A program made the translations under genes and the position numbers. Shown here piece by piece: positions 55,905 through 64,000 of a DNA stretch of 64,000 bases (the stretch's first letter is position 1; each line of letters starts with the position of its first letter). The notes under the pieces were generated by a model that ran no database searches, was not told the origin of the DNA, and saw only the letters and a program-made list of their open reading frames with translations. The stretch is from Bifiguratus adelaidae (lineage: Eukaryota; Mucoromycota; Endogonomycetes; Endogonales), in assembly GCA_002261195.1 (NCBI GenBank), contig MVBO01000004.1:419022-483021 (forward strand), read 5' to 3'.

Positions 55905-56413
55905 TGAGGAGGCGTCAGGACATTTTGTGTTATCTCTAACTCGATGGATAAAAGTACATGATCCGTGAGGGAAAGTACGGCGTTGCTCCAGACGCTGTGT
56001 CTTGTTCAATTCTTACATGCCGAAGCAGTTTTGGGAGGCATCAGTCTGGTGCCCTATGTGCTATATGCCCGTTTCAATCTCCTAGGTCTCAATTCAAGTT
56101 TAACCTGGTGGGATGGGATGAAAATGGAAAAGTTTGTGGACAATAGACTGTTAGACTAAACTCCTACGCGGCTTTAGTCATCCCTAGGTCGGCTCGTTTC
56201 AGTAGATCTGGGAATTAACAAGTAGAAAGAAGGAAGAACTCACTGACTCATCCTTTCCGAAGCCGTCCAACCGTTTCTAATGGGCTAAAATATCTCAAAC
56301 CCTGAAACAGGCAATTTTTGAATGCGGCACTTCGGGGAGTCGGACGGCGTGGACGAGGATATAATACTCGCAGAAACACTAAAACTCACGGCAGGATAAT
56401 CATTGGCTTAATC
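55905..56413. other. Spacer between SDR and amidohydrolase, unit 1
   Basis: About 510 bases; the equivalent spacer in unit 2 is about 340. A TATA-like gatataatac is at 56358-56367, some 50 bases before the amidohydrolase start. No gene supported. Confidence 0.35.
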
Positions 56414-57653
56414 ATGGCCACAGCTATTACCAACGTTCGCGTCTTTGATGGAGACAAGGTTATCCAGAACCAAACAGTCCTCATACCGGGCCACATCATT
56501 GCTATCGGTGGCATTGTCCCAGAAGGAGCCGACGTCATCAATGGAGAAGGTGCGACCTTGTTACCAGGGCTGATCGATGCTCACGTACATACCAACGAAG
56601 AAGGTCTTCGCAACGCGCTCGTCTTTGGCATTACCACGGAATTGGAAATGATGGGCCACTTTACACCAGAGCAGCGCCAATTGATTGCTGAATCTGACGA
56701 TATGGCGGATGTTCGGTCTGCCGACTTTGGTGTCACAGCTCCCGATGGTCATCCCCAAGAGCTAATTCGCAAGGTTGCAGCGCGTTCTGGTCCTCCGGCC
56801 CATCAGCATGGCGTCGGTGATTGTCCCGCAGAACTTCAGGCAGCACCTACGGTTAGTACCCCGGAGGAGGCCAAGGATGTCGTTGCGCAACGTGTTGCTT
56901 CAGGGGCTGACTACATCAAGATTATGATTGAAGAGGGTAGCGTGCTACAGGAGCCTGGTTTGCCAACATTGAGCCATGAGACACTAGTTACTGCTGTTCA
57001 AGAGGCGCACCGCCATGGCAAGATGGCTATTGCCCACGCAATGACTGCGGAAGCTACCGAGCAGGCAATTGCCATCGGGGTCGATGGTCTAGCACATCTA
57101 TTCATCGATCAACCTCACACATCTGAAATAGTGAAGCGTATTGTCGCATCTGGCGCATTTGTCACACCATGCCTTGCTCTCAACTCTTCTGTCATGGGCA
57201 GGACCGGAGCCGATCTCGTTGCTGACGAGCGTGTCTCGTCGAAATTGAGCCCAGTATGGCTCAAGGCCCTCTGCGGTAGCTTCAACACATATCCTCAAGG
57301 CAATTTTGACAATGTCCTCGGGACCGTGGCTGCCATGCATAAGGCAGGAGTTGACATCTTGGCTGGGACAGATGTGTCTGTCCCATTTCCCCAACTCGGG
57401 CGGGCTTACTCATGGCGCAAGTCTTCATCACGAGTTGCGACTGTTGGTCGAGGCGGGGCTGACTCCTATTGAGGCTCTTCGAGCAGCGACGTCTGTGACA
57501 GCACGGCGCTTTGGACTGGATGATCGAGGACGAATTGCCGTAGGGGCCCGGGCTGATCTGGTTCTTGTGGATGGGGATCCAACAAATAACATTAGTGACT
57601 CTATCTATTCGCCATGTATGGCGTCGCGGAACTCGTATGTAGACATTATATAA
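56414..57653 (+). pseudogene. Amidohydrolase, frameshifted copy (unit 1)
   Basis: Alignment to the intact copy at 59115 shows the same protein from MATAITNVRVFDG to the DVSVPFP motif, including the metal ligands His-x-His (DAHVHTN) and the Lys of DYIKIMIEEG. At 57392-57405 the copy reads CTCGGGCGGGCTT where the intact gene has CTCGGCGGGCTT: one inserted G shifts the frame and the reading ends early at 57472. The correct frame continues (GLTHGASLHHELRLLVEAGL, VTARRFGLDDRGRIAVGARA), but a second lesion, loss of two bases near 57600-57604 (GACTCTATC versus GATTCTCTATC), scrambles the last 18 residues. Both lesions are small, so inactivation may be recent. Confidence 0.88.
57233..57391. repeat. 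159-nt tract identical to 59940-60098 (copy A)
   Basis: From gtctcgtcg to catttccc the two amidohydrolase copies match at every one of 159 bases, third codon positions included. The sequence immediately upstream (the preceding 110 bases) differs at about one base in five, and the downstream side diverges at once. A 39-base identical island (ggcggggctgactcctattg and the bases after it) follows about 50 bases later. This is the pattern of a gene-conversion tract. Confidence 0.8.
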
Positions 57654-57957
57654 TAGAGCTGAATTTTATAGAGCAGATGTAGTTCTTCTTTGGTGTCCTG
57701 GATCTCTCCCGAGGAAAGAAGATTGCCTCGTAATCCCATTGCGCATCTTTCTCTTTCTAGACCACCTTGGGCCTATAACCCTACAGCAAGCCTCGTGGAT
57801 GGCTAACAACCACCAACGCGGAAGCTGTTACCTCCATCCATGGCAACTCTGACATCCCCGTAATCCCCCTTGCTTAAACAATGGATGACGCATAGACAGG
57901 AACACCTAATCAATCTACTGGACCCTCCGTTACATGAATCACCTCATATTCTGCGCC
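57654..57957. other. Spacer between duplicated units
   Basis: About 300 bases between the amidohydrolase pseudogene and the SDR pseudogene. No feature supported. Confidence 0.3.
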
Positions 57958-58771
57958 ATGTTCTATTTACGTGATAAATGGAGCAAGCCGAGGCATTCGG
58001 CATTAAATTTGTGCGTCAACTGAGTGTCAATCCATTCAATACTCTCTTGGAGTCTGTTCGAAACGAGGGCGATATTCCTCGCTTGAAGCCTTCGCTGTCA
58101 AGAGCCAACGTCCATGTTATTATTGAAGCGAATGTGACGTCGCTTGAGCAACTGGCCCAAGCTGCGACAGAGGATAGCCAAATCGCAGGTGGATGGGTGG
58201 ACGTGCTGATTGCCAATATAGGCACCGTGGGGGGGGGGGATGGCATTTGTGCACGCCTTGCTCCGCCGGAACTTGATCAAAGAGTGCTCGGGAAGGCAAT
58301 GATTGACATGTTTGAACACAATACGCTTAGTAGCATCTGGACGAACAATGCGTTCCTTCCTCTCTTGTGAAACGGTAAGCAAAAGAAAATCAGCAACATG
58401 TCATCTGCCTTGGGTGATATGGGATTTACCAAGCAGTCAAAATATCCTGCGTTGGCGCCTTGCAAGATTCCCAAAGCCGCTCTGTCATTTGCCGTCCTCA
58501 AATACGCGCATGAGCTAGGAAGCGAACTTCACAGTGGTGGCCTTATCACCTGCATTCGTGGACATCAGCACGACCAAAAAGCAGCCGCCAACCGAACAAG
58601 AGATCAAGTAAATTGCGGTAATGATTGAATGGTGGTCTCCTCTATTCCCTGCTTGGAATCGTGAGCCCGATGTCATGCAAGATTCCGTACGCAGTTGGAG
58701 ACGATGGAAGCAATGGTCCAGAGGATTGCGGGAGATTCATTTCCCATCACAATAATGATAAATGGTTCTAG
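57958..58771 (+). pseudogene. Short-chain dehydrogenase, degenerate copy (unit 2)
   Basis: Aligned base by base with the SDR at 55092, this copy has an ATG at the equivalent place and the same length, ending at the equivalent TAG. An extra base near codon 7 puts the nucleotide-binding motif out of frame with the ATG. A TGA replaces the CGA-type codon in the LPLLR segment (58368-58370), and a run of nine Gs at about 58230-58238 lies within the former NAG-motif region. More small changes break the frame toward the end. Conserved pieces still readable are KFVRQLSVNPFNTLLE, NVTSLEQLAQAA and TNNAFLPLL. Not functional. Confidence 0.88.
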
Positions 58772-59114
58772 CCGCCGAGAATACAACAACTGTAGGCATG
58801 TCTTCGAAGAATATAAATCATGATGCGCAAAGCACATGTCCTATACTCAGGGCATACCAACGACACACGTGGCTGCGACTGGAGTTCGTTCCGACGTGCA
58901 AATACCAATCATTGTACAGCGTACTGAGCCATTGATGTTCGCATCCCTGTAGAGGTGCGGAATTACATCTTGGAGGTGGAGCGTGCAAAGGCGCGGAAAT
59001 ACACAATGGCACCCAAATTCCCGGAATAGTGTCTGGTTAAATAGATTACCCGACAAATATACATACACTGAACCGCAGACCAAATCCCCATAGCTGGATA
59101 AGCATCCTCTTTCC
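58772..59114. other. Spacer between SDR pseudogene and amidohydrolase, unit 2
   Basis: 343 bases, promoter of the intact amidohydrolase if it is transcribed on its own. No obvious TATA element within 60 bases of the start. Confidence 0.3.
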
Positions 59115-60359
59115 ATGATGACCGCCATCACCAATGTCCGCGTATTTGATGGGAACAAGGTCCTCGAGAATCAGACGGTCGTCATTGCTGGACAGACGAT
59201 CAGCGCTGTGGGAGGAGCCGTGCCTGAAGGAGCGAACATGATCAACGGAGAGGGTGCAACCCTTTTACCGGGACTTATTGATGCGCACGTACACACCAAC
59301 CCAGATGGACTTCGCAACGCTCTCGTCTTTGGCGTCACCACGGAACTGGAGATGATGGGCCACAGGACTCCAGAGCAGCGCAAGCAAATCGCCGAGTCGG
59401 ATGACATGGCGGATGTTCGGTCTGCCGATTTCGGTCTTACAGCCCCAGGTGGTCATCCGAGTGAGATACATAGCAAGATTCCTCGGCCTTCTGGTCCACC
59501 TGCCCACCACCATGGCGGTGGTCAAGGTTCCCCGCAACGCTATGGGGCAGCACCCACAGCTTCTACCCCAGACGAAGCCAAGGATTTCGTCGCGCAACGT
59601 GTTGCTTCAGGGGCTGACTATATCAAGGTCATGATTGAAGAGGGCAGCCTGCTTGATGCGCCTGGTCTGCCCATGTTGAGCCACGAGACACTGGTCACGG
59701 CTGTTCAAGAGGCACACCGACACGGCAAGTTGGCCATTGCCCACGCACTGACTTCTGAAGCTACAGAGCAAGCCATTGCTATCGGCGTCGACGGTTTAGC
59801 ACACCTATTTATTGATCAACCTCATACAGACGAACTGGTAAAGCGTATTGCGGACTCTGGGGCCTTCGTCACACCATGCCTTGTCCTCAACTCTTCCATC
59901 ATGGGCAAAACCGGAGCCGGTCTCGCTACAGACAATCGCGTCTCGTCGAAATTGAGCCCAGTATGGCTCAAGGCCCTCTGCGGTAGCTTCAACACATATC
60001 CTCAAGGCAATTTTGACAATGTCCTCGGGACCGTGGCTGCCATGCATAAGGCAGGAGTTGACATCTTGGCTGGGACAGATGTGTCTGTCCCATTTCCCGA
60101 ACTCGGCGGGCTTGCTCACGGCGCAAGTCTACATCACGAGTTGCAATTGTTGGTCAAGGCGGGGCTGACTCCTATTGAGGCTCTTCGAGCAGCGACATCA
60201 GTTACCGCACGTCGTTTTGGACTGGACGATCGAGGACGGATTGCTGTCGGTGCCCGCGCTGATCTTGTACTGGTGGACGGGGACCCAACAACAAACATTA
60301 GCGATTCTCTATCTATTCGCCATGTATGGCGCCGAGGCGTTTTATTGAACGCAAAATAA
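59115..60359 (+). CDS. Metal-dependent amidohydrolase, intact copy
   Basis: Predicted 414 aa, single exon, beginning MMTAITNVRVFDGNK; either of two adjacent ATGs may be used, and the second aligns with the start of the broken copy. It belongs to the amidohydrolase superfamily, imidazolonepropionase/prolidase-like branch. It has an N-terminal beta-sandwich strand, then GLIDAHVHTN with the metal-binding His58 and His60, DYIKVMIEEG with Lys171 (the likely carboxylated bridging lysine), His residues in AHRHGKLAIAH and GLAHLF, and catalytic Asp322 in AGTDVSVPF. The C-terminal sandwich closes with GRIAVGARADLVLVDGDP. Relatives include fungal enzymes that hydrolyse cyclic amides, carbamates or dipeptides. 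There is no signal peptide, so it is cytosolic. Tandem duplicate of the pseudogene at 56414. Confidence 0.9.
   Translation: MMTAITNVRVFDGNKVLENQTVVIAGQTISAVGGAVPEGANMINGEGATLLPGLIDAHVHTNPDGLRNALVFGVTTELEMMGHRTPEQRKQIAESDDMADVRSADFGLTAPGGHPSEIHSKIPRPSGPPAHHHGGGQGSPQRYGAAPTASTPDEAKDFVAQRVASGADYIKVMIEEGSLLDAPGLPMLSHETLVTAVQEAHRHGKLAIAHALTSEATEQAIAIGVDGLAHLFIDQPHTDELVKRIADSGAFVTPCLVLNSSIMGKTGAGLATDNRVSSKLSPVWLKALCGSFNTYPQGNFDNVLGTVAAMHKAGVDILAGTDVSVPFPELGGLAHGASLHHELQLLVKAGLTPIEALRAATSVTARRFGLDDRGRIAVGARADLVLVDGDPTTNISDSLSIRHVWRRGVLLNAK
59940..60098. repeat. 159-nt tract identical to 57233-57391 (copy B)
   Basis: Partner of the tract at 57233-57391, inside the coding sequence from codon 276 onward and including the catalytic AGTDVSVPF segment. 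See copy A for the flanking divergence. Confidence 0.8.
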
Positions 60360-61000
60360 ACAATGCAAGCACTGTCTTGCAAGAGAATGGGACATACCTA
60401 TTTATAATGTCCGCATGCAGTTTAAAATAAAGTCTCCCTATGGAACTCGTCCGGTTCACAACTCTCATGATCTGCCGAGACGATGCTGTTTGCGCAGTAA
60501 GGTGAGCAGGTCACTCAAGGTCCACCGCCAAAGGAAGTTATCCATGCTTTGTGCAGGTACACTCCCCATCGATAAGTCACCTGCCGCAGCACAGCTATAA
60601 CTTGATTCGGCATGCAAATGGTTTCTTTCGGCAGCGAACAATTTGATCTGTCGTGACAACCGGCGAGAGTTCATTGACAAGCACGTCCACTCTAGACCTG
60701 TACGATAGGTGGGCCGCGGTAAAGGACAAGCTTACTCGCAAAAAGGAGATATTGGCGATATCAAGGTGTAAGATACGGACGGAAACATTTTGCAAGCCGT
60801 TGATGATCAGCAAGTGCCTCTGCTGCGGAGCCGTGTATTGCAGCTGTTAGGCGAAGAGCATGAGCAACCAAGCGACCCCGGATTGAAATTGACGGTGACA
60901 GAGCTTGTCATCCCATTCACCGAGTCTCCGCGTGCGCAACAGAGTCAAAGAGGATCGACGCCCTGGACAAGGTTAACACGGACCCGTCGACCACATCGAG
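60360..61000. other. Region without an intact gene
   Basis: About 640 bases after the intact amidohydrolase. One stretch (60775-60990) reads as protein (DDQQVPLLRSRVLQLLGEE and VTELVIPFTESPR) but has no start, and stops flank it in all splice choices tried. It may be the 5' part of a dead gene. Family not recognised. Confidence 0.35.
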
Positions 61001-61004
61001 TTAC

Positions 61005-61390
61005 CATGGACTCTATCATCTTGCTCTCTGGGCCAGTCGGCGCTGGCGAGACGACCATTGGATACGAACTCACTAAGGTATCCCCCAACAACACGGTATA
61101 CATGGAACGCGACACGTTTGGACCCATTTCGTGAAAGGCGCTCCTGCTGAGGCACGCCACCAGCGCTTTCTCATCGTATTGCGGGCCATGACAGCCGCTG
61201 CAATGCCTTACGCAAAGTCTTGGTTCCAAGTGATCGTCGACTTTCCAGACTATACGCCCCGTATACGGCCTTTACGTGTCGTGTGAAGTACAGCAAGCTA
61301 GAACCATTCGTGATGAAACGAGTGATGCAGCGACCATTGCCTCCAAGATTCGACAAGGTCTTGACGCTGGTCGATTGAGAGTGTGAACGT
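61005..61390 (+). pseudogene. P-loop kinase-like remnant with a mutated Walker A
   Basis: The frame starting MDSIILLSGPVGAGETTIGYEL carries a Walker A box in which the invariant Lys is Glu (GPVGAGETT instead of GxxGxGKT), followed by NNTVYMERDTFGPIS and a TGA at 61131-61133. After a frame change it continues VKGAPAEARHQRFLIVLRAMTAAAMPYA, then stops again. The order resembles small gluconate/shikimate-kinase-like nucleotide-binding proteins (AAA_33 type). Loss of the lysine plus stops indicates a dead gene. Confidence 0.6.
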
Positions 61391-61873
61391 GCAACATGTC
61401 TGCCCTGGTCCAGAGGCTCGTTGCTTTCGAGCATGCCACTCATGGACAATTTCGTTGAGGTGTTCCATCCTAGACATCTATCGATCTGGTCTCATTGTTT
61501 GTCTGTATTTGTCTACGTCTTATCGTCAATGAAGGATGTAATTTTCACTAGCTTTCCAGCTTTGACCAGATAGATAATGTGGTCGGTGGCATTGACTTGA
61601 GTGGATATGGAATGACTGGAAGACTCTAGGCCGAAACATGTCCAAATGGCAATTAAGGATATGTCATGATTACAGTGATACCAAGGCCATGTATAATGCT
61701 GAACGCTGTTCTACTGTTATCCGCCATGAATAACATGAGCCATTCATTGCTGCATTGGATCCAATGGCCTCCTTCCTGGCTCAGAGTGTATCATCCACTC
61801 TGCAAGGTACGAATTTGAAAGTACGAATTATTCATATTTTGGAACACTGGCAAACGCGGTGTTTTGACACATC
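61391..61873. other. Intergenic region upstream of prefoldin subunit 3
   Basis: About 480 bases without a supported gene; boundary between the accessory island and the conserved genes on the right. Confidence 0.35.
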
Positions 61874-62565
61874 ATGGAGACCAATCCACGCGGTATACCC
61901 AAATCGCCCTTCGTGGTAGGTACTGCAGTTCACTCTTGTTCCAATCACCTCTAACTCTGTGAAGGAACGGGTAGAAGATTATGTGTCTGACAAGGAACCG
62001 GTCGAGGCAGTCTTGCGCAAGTTTCAAGAAGCGGTTAGGTACGTGATCCCGGCACACAATCTCGTCTTATAACTCGATCGTCTAGCAAATACAAGTTTAT
62101 GGAAGTATCATCCCTACAGCGGCGAAAAGTGCTAGAAGAAAAGATCCCAGATATCGAAAAGACATTACAAATGGTTCAGTTTTTGGCCAAGGAGGCACAA
62201 GCACGGGAAAACGGGGAAGACGACGAACCGGTCGAGACTGATTTCGAGCTGAATGAGACGCTGTATGCTAAGGCGACCATTGTTCCCGGCAAGACAGTCT
62301 ATCTCTGGCTAGGCGTAAGCAGGCGCACCCCATGATGGCGCAAACATTGACTCGTTATGTCTAGGCCAATGTCATGCTGGAATACACGGTAGAGGAAGCA
62401 GAAGCGCTCTTGAAAGAAAAGCTCGATACTGCAAAGCACTCGCTCACGACCATCGCCCAAGACCTAGAGTTTCTTCGCGATCAAATCACCACCATGGAAG
62501 TCAACATTGCCCGCGTTTACAATTGGGATGTCAAACAACGAAGGTTGCAAAAGGAAGGCAAATAA
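61874..62565 (+). CDS. PAC10: Prefoldin subunit 3 (VBP1/PAC10), 4 exons
   Basis: Predicted 181-aa alpha-type subunit of the hexameric prefoldin chaperone, which hands unfolded tubulin and actin to the CCT chaperonin. Exons: 61874-61915, 61965-62038, 62086-62314, 62365-62565. The product reads [18 protein letters not shown], then [23 protein letters not shown] (first coiled-coil helix), [13 protein letters not shown] and VYLWLGANVMLEY (the beta-hairpin core), then a second long helix ([20 protein letters not shown]) ending [11 protein letters not shown]. All are typical of subunit 3. Its partner chaperonin subunit CCT3 is also in this window. Its stop is only 8 bases from that of the convergent MTQ2 gene. 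Confidence 0.95.
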
Positions 62566-62573
62566 GCGTACGC

Positions 62574-63317
62574 TTAGGTTGTATGTACATGCCAAAACTT
62601 GAGGATAGATTGCTTTTCACGGCCTGCTTGTCGTTTGATACACACACTGCTCTCGAATCCCATCGTCTTCATCATCTCCATGATCTCTTTCGGTTTGTTT
62701 TCCTCAATCACCAAGAGGTAAAAGACGCCTCCGGGCGACAAGAGGTGCTTGACCTTGGGCAACACCGCATCAATAACTTGTCGTCCATCAACCCCACCCG
62801 CCCAACTGGCCACAATGGATTGGGATCCCACCTCTTCACTTGGCGTGACGGCATAAGGGGGGTTCATGGTGAGGATATCCACTCGCTTATTCAGCCTTGG
62901 TACCAGGCCATCGACCAAGGACGTGCGAATTACGTCTAGAGGCACGCTATTGGCGATACTTGTCTTAACTGTCGCGATAGCGGCCTTTTTATTTAGATCG
63001 GTGCATATGTAGAGGGCGGGACCGGCGAGTTTGGCGAGAAAGGCCGAGATACAGCCTGAACCTGACCTAGAAAGACATGAGAAACGGAAAAGTGTCGACT
63101 AGTTTCTCTACTGACCCAATCTCTAGACAGACGGACGGATGACGGGCGCGAATTGCGTCGGCTTCTCCTTCGAGCGCATCAAGGAACAAAAAGGTGTCCT
63201 CTACCGCATTGTGAGCATCAGGCACTAGGACACGTTGCGCACAGCTGTACCTGCTGGTTCATAGACATCTAGGTAGTCCTGTTGCGTCAAATGCCGCAAA
63301 TCCGGCGTTGGGATCAT
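62574..63317 (-). CDS. MTQ2: eRF1 methyltransferase catalytic subunit (MTQ2/HEMK2), 3 exons
   Basis: Predicted 214-aa S-adenosylmethionine-dependent methyltransferase that, with Trm112, methylates the Gln of the GGQ motif in release factor eRF1. Exons: 63251-63317, 63116-63200, 62574-63066. The N-terminus MIPTPDLRHLTQQDYLDVYEPAEDTF has the family's VYEPxEDT(F/Y) signature, rebuilt across intron 1. Motif I (LEIGSGSGCISAFLA) is rebuilt across intron 2, and the catalytic NPPY is present in VDILTMNPPYAV. The late part (LLSPGGVFYLLVIEENKPKEI) matches the eukaryotic HEMK2 form. Length fits (about 214-225). Convergent with prefoldin subunit 3 with an 8-base gap, so transcripts must overlap. Confidence 0.94.
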
Positions 63318-63335
63318 ACACTGTATATTGTTAAG

Positions 63336-64000
63336 TTATGGTTGACTCATGAACGCTTCCAATTTCTCTTCCAATGCGCGTCTAGCTGCTCGCTCTTCCT
63401 CCAACAAGACTTCAAACTCTTTGCGAAGCTTGTCCAGTTCAGTCTTGACATGGTTTCGGGTGCTGGAAGGGACAAAGGTGTCTTGGGGGGGGGTGGCAGC
63501 TTGTTGGGCGAATCGATTGCGTAGGGCTCCAACACCACCTGTGGGAGGTGATGACGATGGCTCCTCCGCCTTTTGTGGCTTGTCTTCCTCCTTGCGTTCC
63601 CATGGACGACGTCCTGTGGATGGTTTCAAGGACGGCGGAGGAGCATCCTTGGAAATGCCGGCGAGAGGTGTGGCATATTTGACGAAGATCGGTTTCACCG
63701 GTTTGGCCGGTGGAGCAGGGCCAGTGCGAGCTTCGGCGGTCGGTTCTTCCTTGACGGGTTCCGGTTCCTACAAAAGAAGGCTTGAACCATCTGTCTTGTC
63801 ATTCTTCCGTCGTCACTTACCTGTGACACGTCAGAGGCCAATTGAGCCGAAAGACCTGGCTCGACCGGTTTCGCTGCTTCCTCACTAGGTCCACGCCGTC
63901 CTTTGGCGGGTCGTGCACGAGCGGGTGCCACCAAGCGAGGACCAGCGGGTACGTCGGGTAGGGTAGGCTTTGGAGGCTCCTCCACTGGTTCGTCGGGGTG
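63336..64000 (-). CDS. Proline-rich protein with C-terminal coiled coil (5' end outside window)
   Basis: Two exons are visible: 63821 to the right edge, and 63336-63777, joined over a 43-nt GTAAGT-TAG intron; the upstream part is beyond the window. Visible residues (about 207) are rich in Pro, Ala, Arg and Glu: PKPTLPDVPAGPRLVAPARA, EPTAEARTGPAPPAKPVKP, KPSTGRRPWERK, GALRNRFAQQ. They end in a coiled coil (TELDKLRKEFEVLLEEERAA) of about 40 residues. The proline-rich motifs could bind SH3 domains, as in actin-patch regulators such as Aim21, but I see no diagnostic domain. A run of nine Gs (63485-63493) encodes Pro codons. Its stop is 18 bases beyond the MTQ2 start, tail-to-head on the same strand. 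Confidence 0.65.

Noticed and set aside
1-64000. CRISPR arrays, bacterial operons, Shine-Dalgarno sites, IS elements
   Set aside because: No regularly spaced direct repeats or transposase genes were seen; spliceosomal introns and gene content are eukaryotic.

Overview
This looks like a compact nuclear segment of a filamentous or yeast-like fungus, most likely a basidiomycete. The evidence is about 80 spliceosomal introns of mostly 43-67 nt, genes with up to 13 exons, and typically fungal families: a GPI-type chitin deacetylase, a Zn2Cys6 regulator with a fungal-specific middle region, a Dal5-like permease and a DUF4246 protein. Genus-level placement is not possible from the sequence alone. 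I rebuilt exon models by hand from splice signals, reading frame and family conservation. Models marked with high confidence keep frame across every junction.

Layout. 1-11.2 kb: the end of a glycine-rich protein, a RapGAP-domain protein, and QCR9 divergent from NOT1, the CCR4-NOT scaffold. 11.5-24 kb (mixed): a Zn2Cys6 regulator, an SDR, an allantoate-type MFS transporter, a small five-exon zinc-binding protein, a DUF4246 pseudogene with three nonsense codons, a ZRANB2-like splicing-type zinc finger, and a decayed ORF of unknown family. 24.3-30.6 kb: a tandem-BRCT protein and a CHY zinc-finger gene divergent from CCT3. 30.9-33 kb: a decayed repeat-protein gene and a small secreted protein.

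33.3-44.7 kb is a housekeeping block, nearly all on the minus strand: SPT16, GIS2, ribosomal protein uL23 and RNR1, with one conserved fungal protein on the plus strand and one decayed locus. 45.7-52.7 kb holds a chitin deacetylase, a RING protein, a HOOK-family dynein adaptor and a secreted serine/threonine-rich protein. 53-61.4 kb is an accessory island of oxidoreductase and amidohydrolase genes, half of them broken. 61.8-64 kb returns to conserved genes: prefoldin subunit 3, the MTQ2 methyltransferase, and a proline-rich coiled-coil protein cut by the window edge.

The most interesting structure is in the island. A gene pair, SDR then amidohydrolase, is tandemly duplicated, and the copies have decayed reciprocally: unit 1 keeps the SDR and has lost the hydrolase, unit 2 the reverse. 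A 159-nt stretch of complete identity between otherwise diverged hydrolase copies suggests gene conversion. A second signal is regulatory: the palindrome TGACGTCA was found four times, each time at the 5' end of housekeeping genes (NOT1/QCR9, CHY/CCT3, SPT16, uL23). A third is an apparent excess of GC-AG introns, three in intact genes and probably one in a pseudogene.
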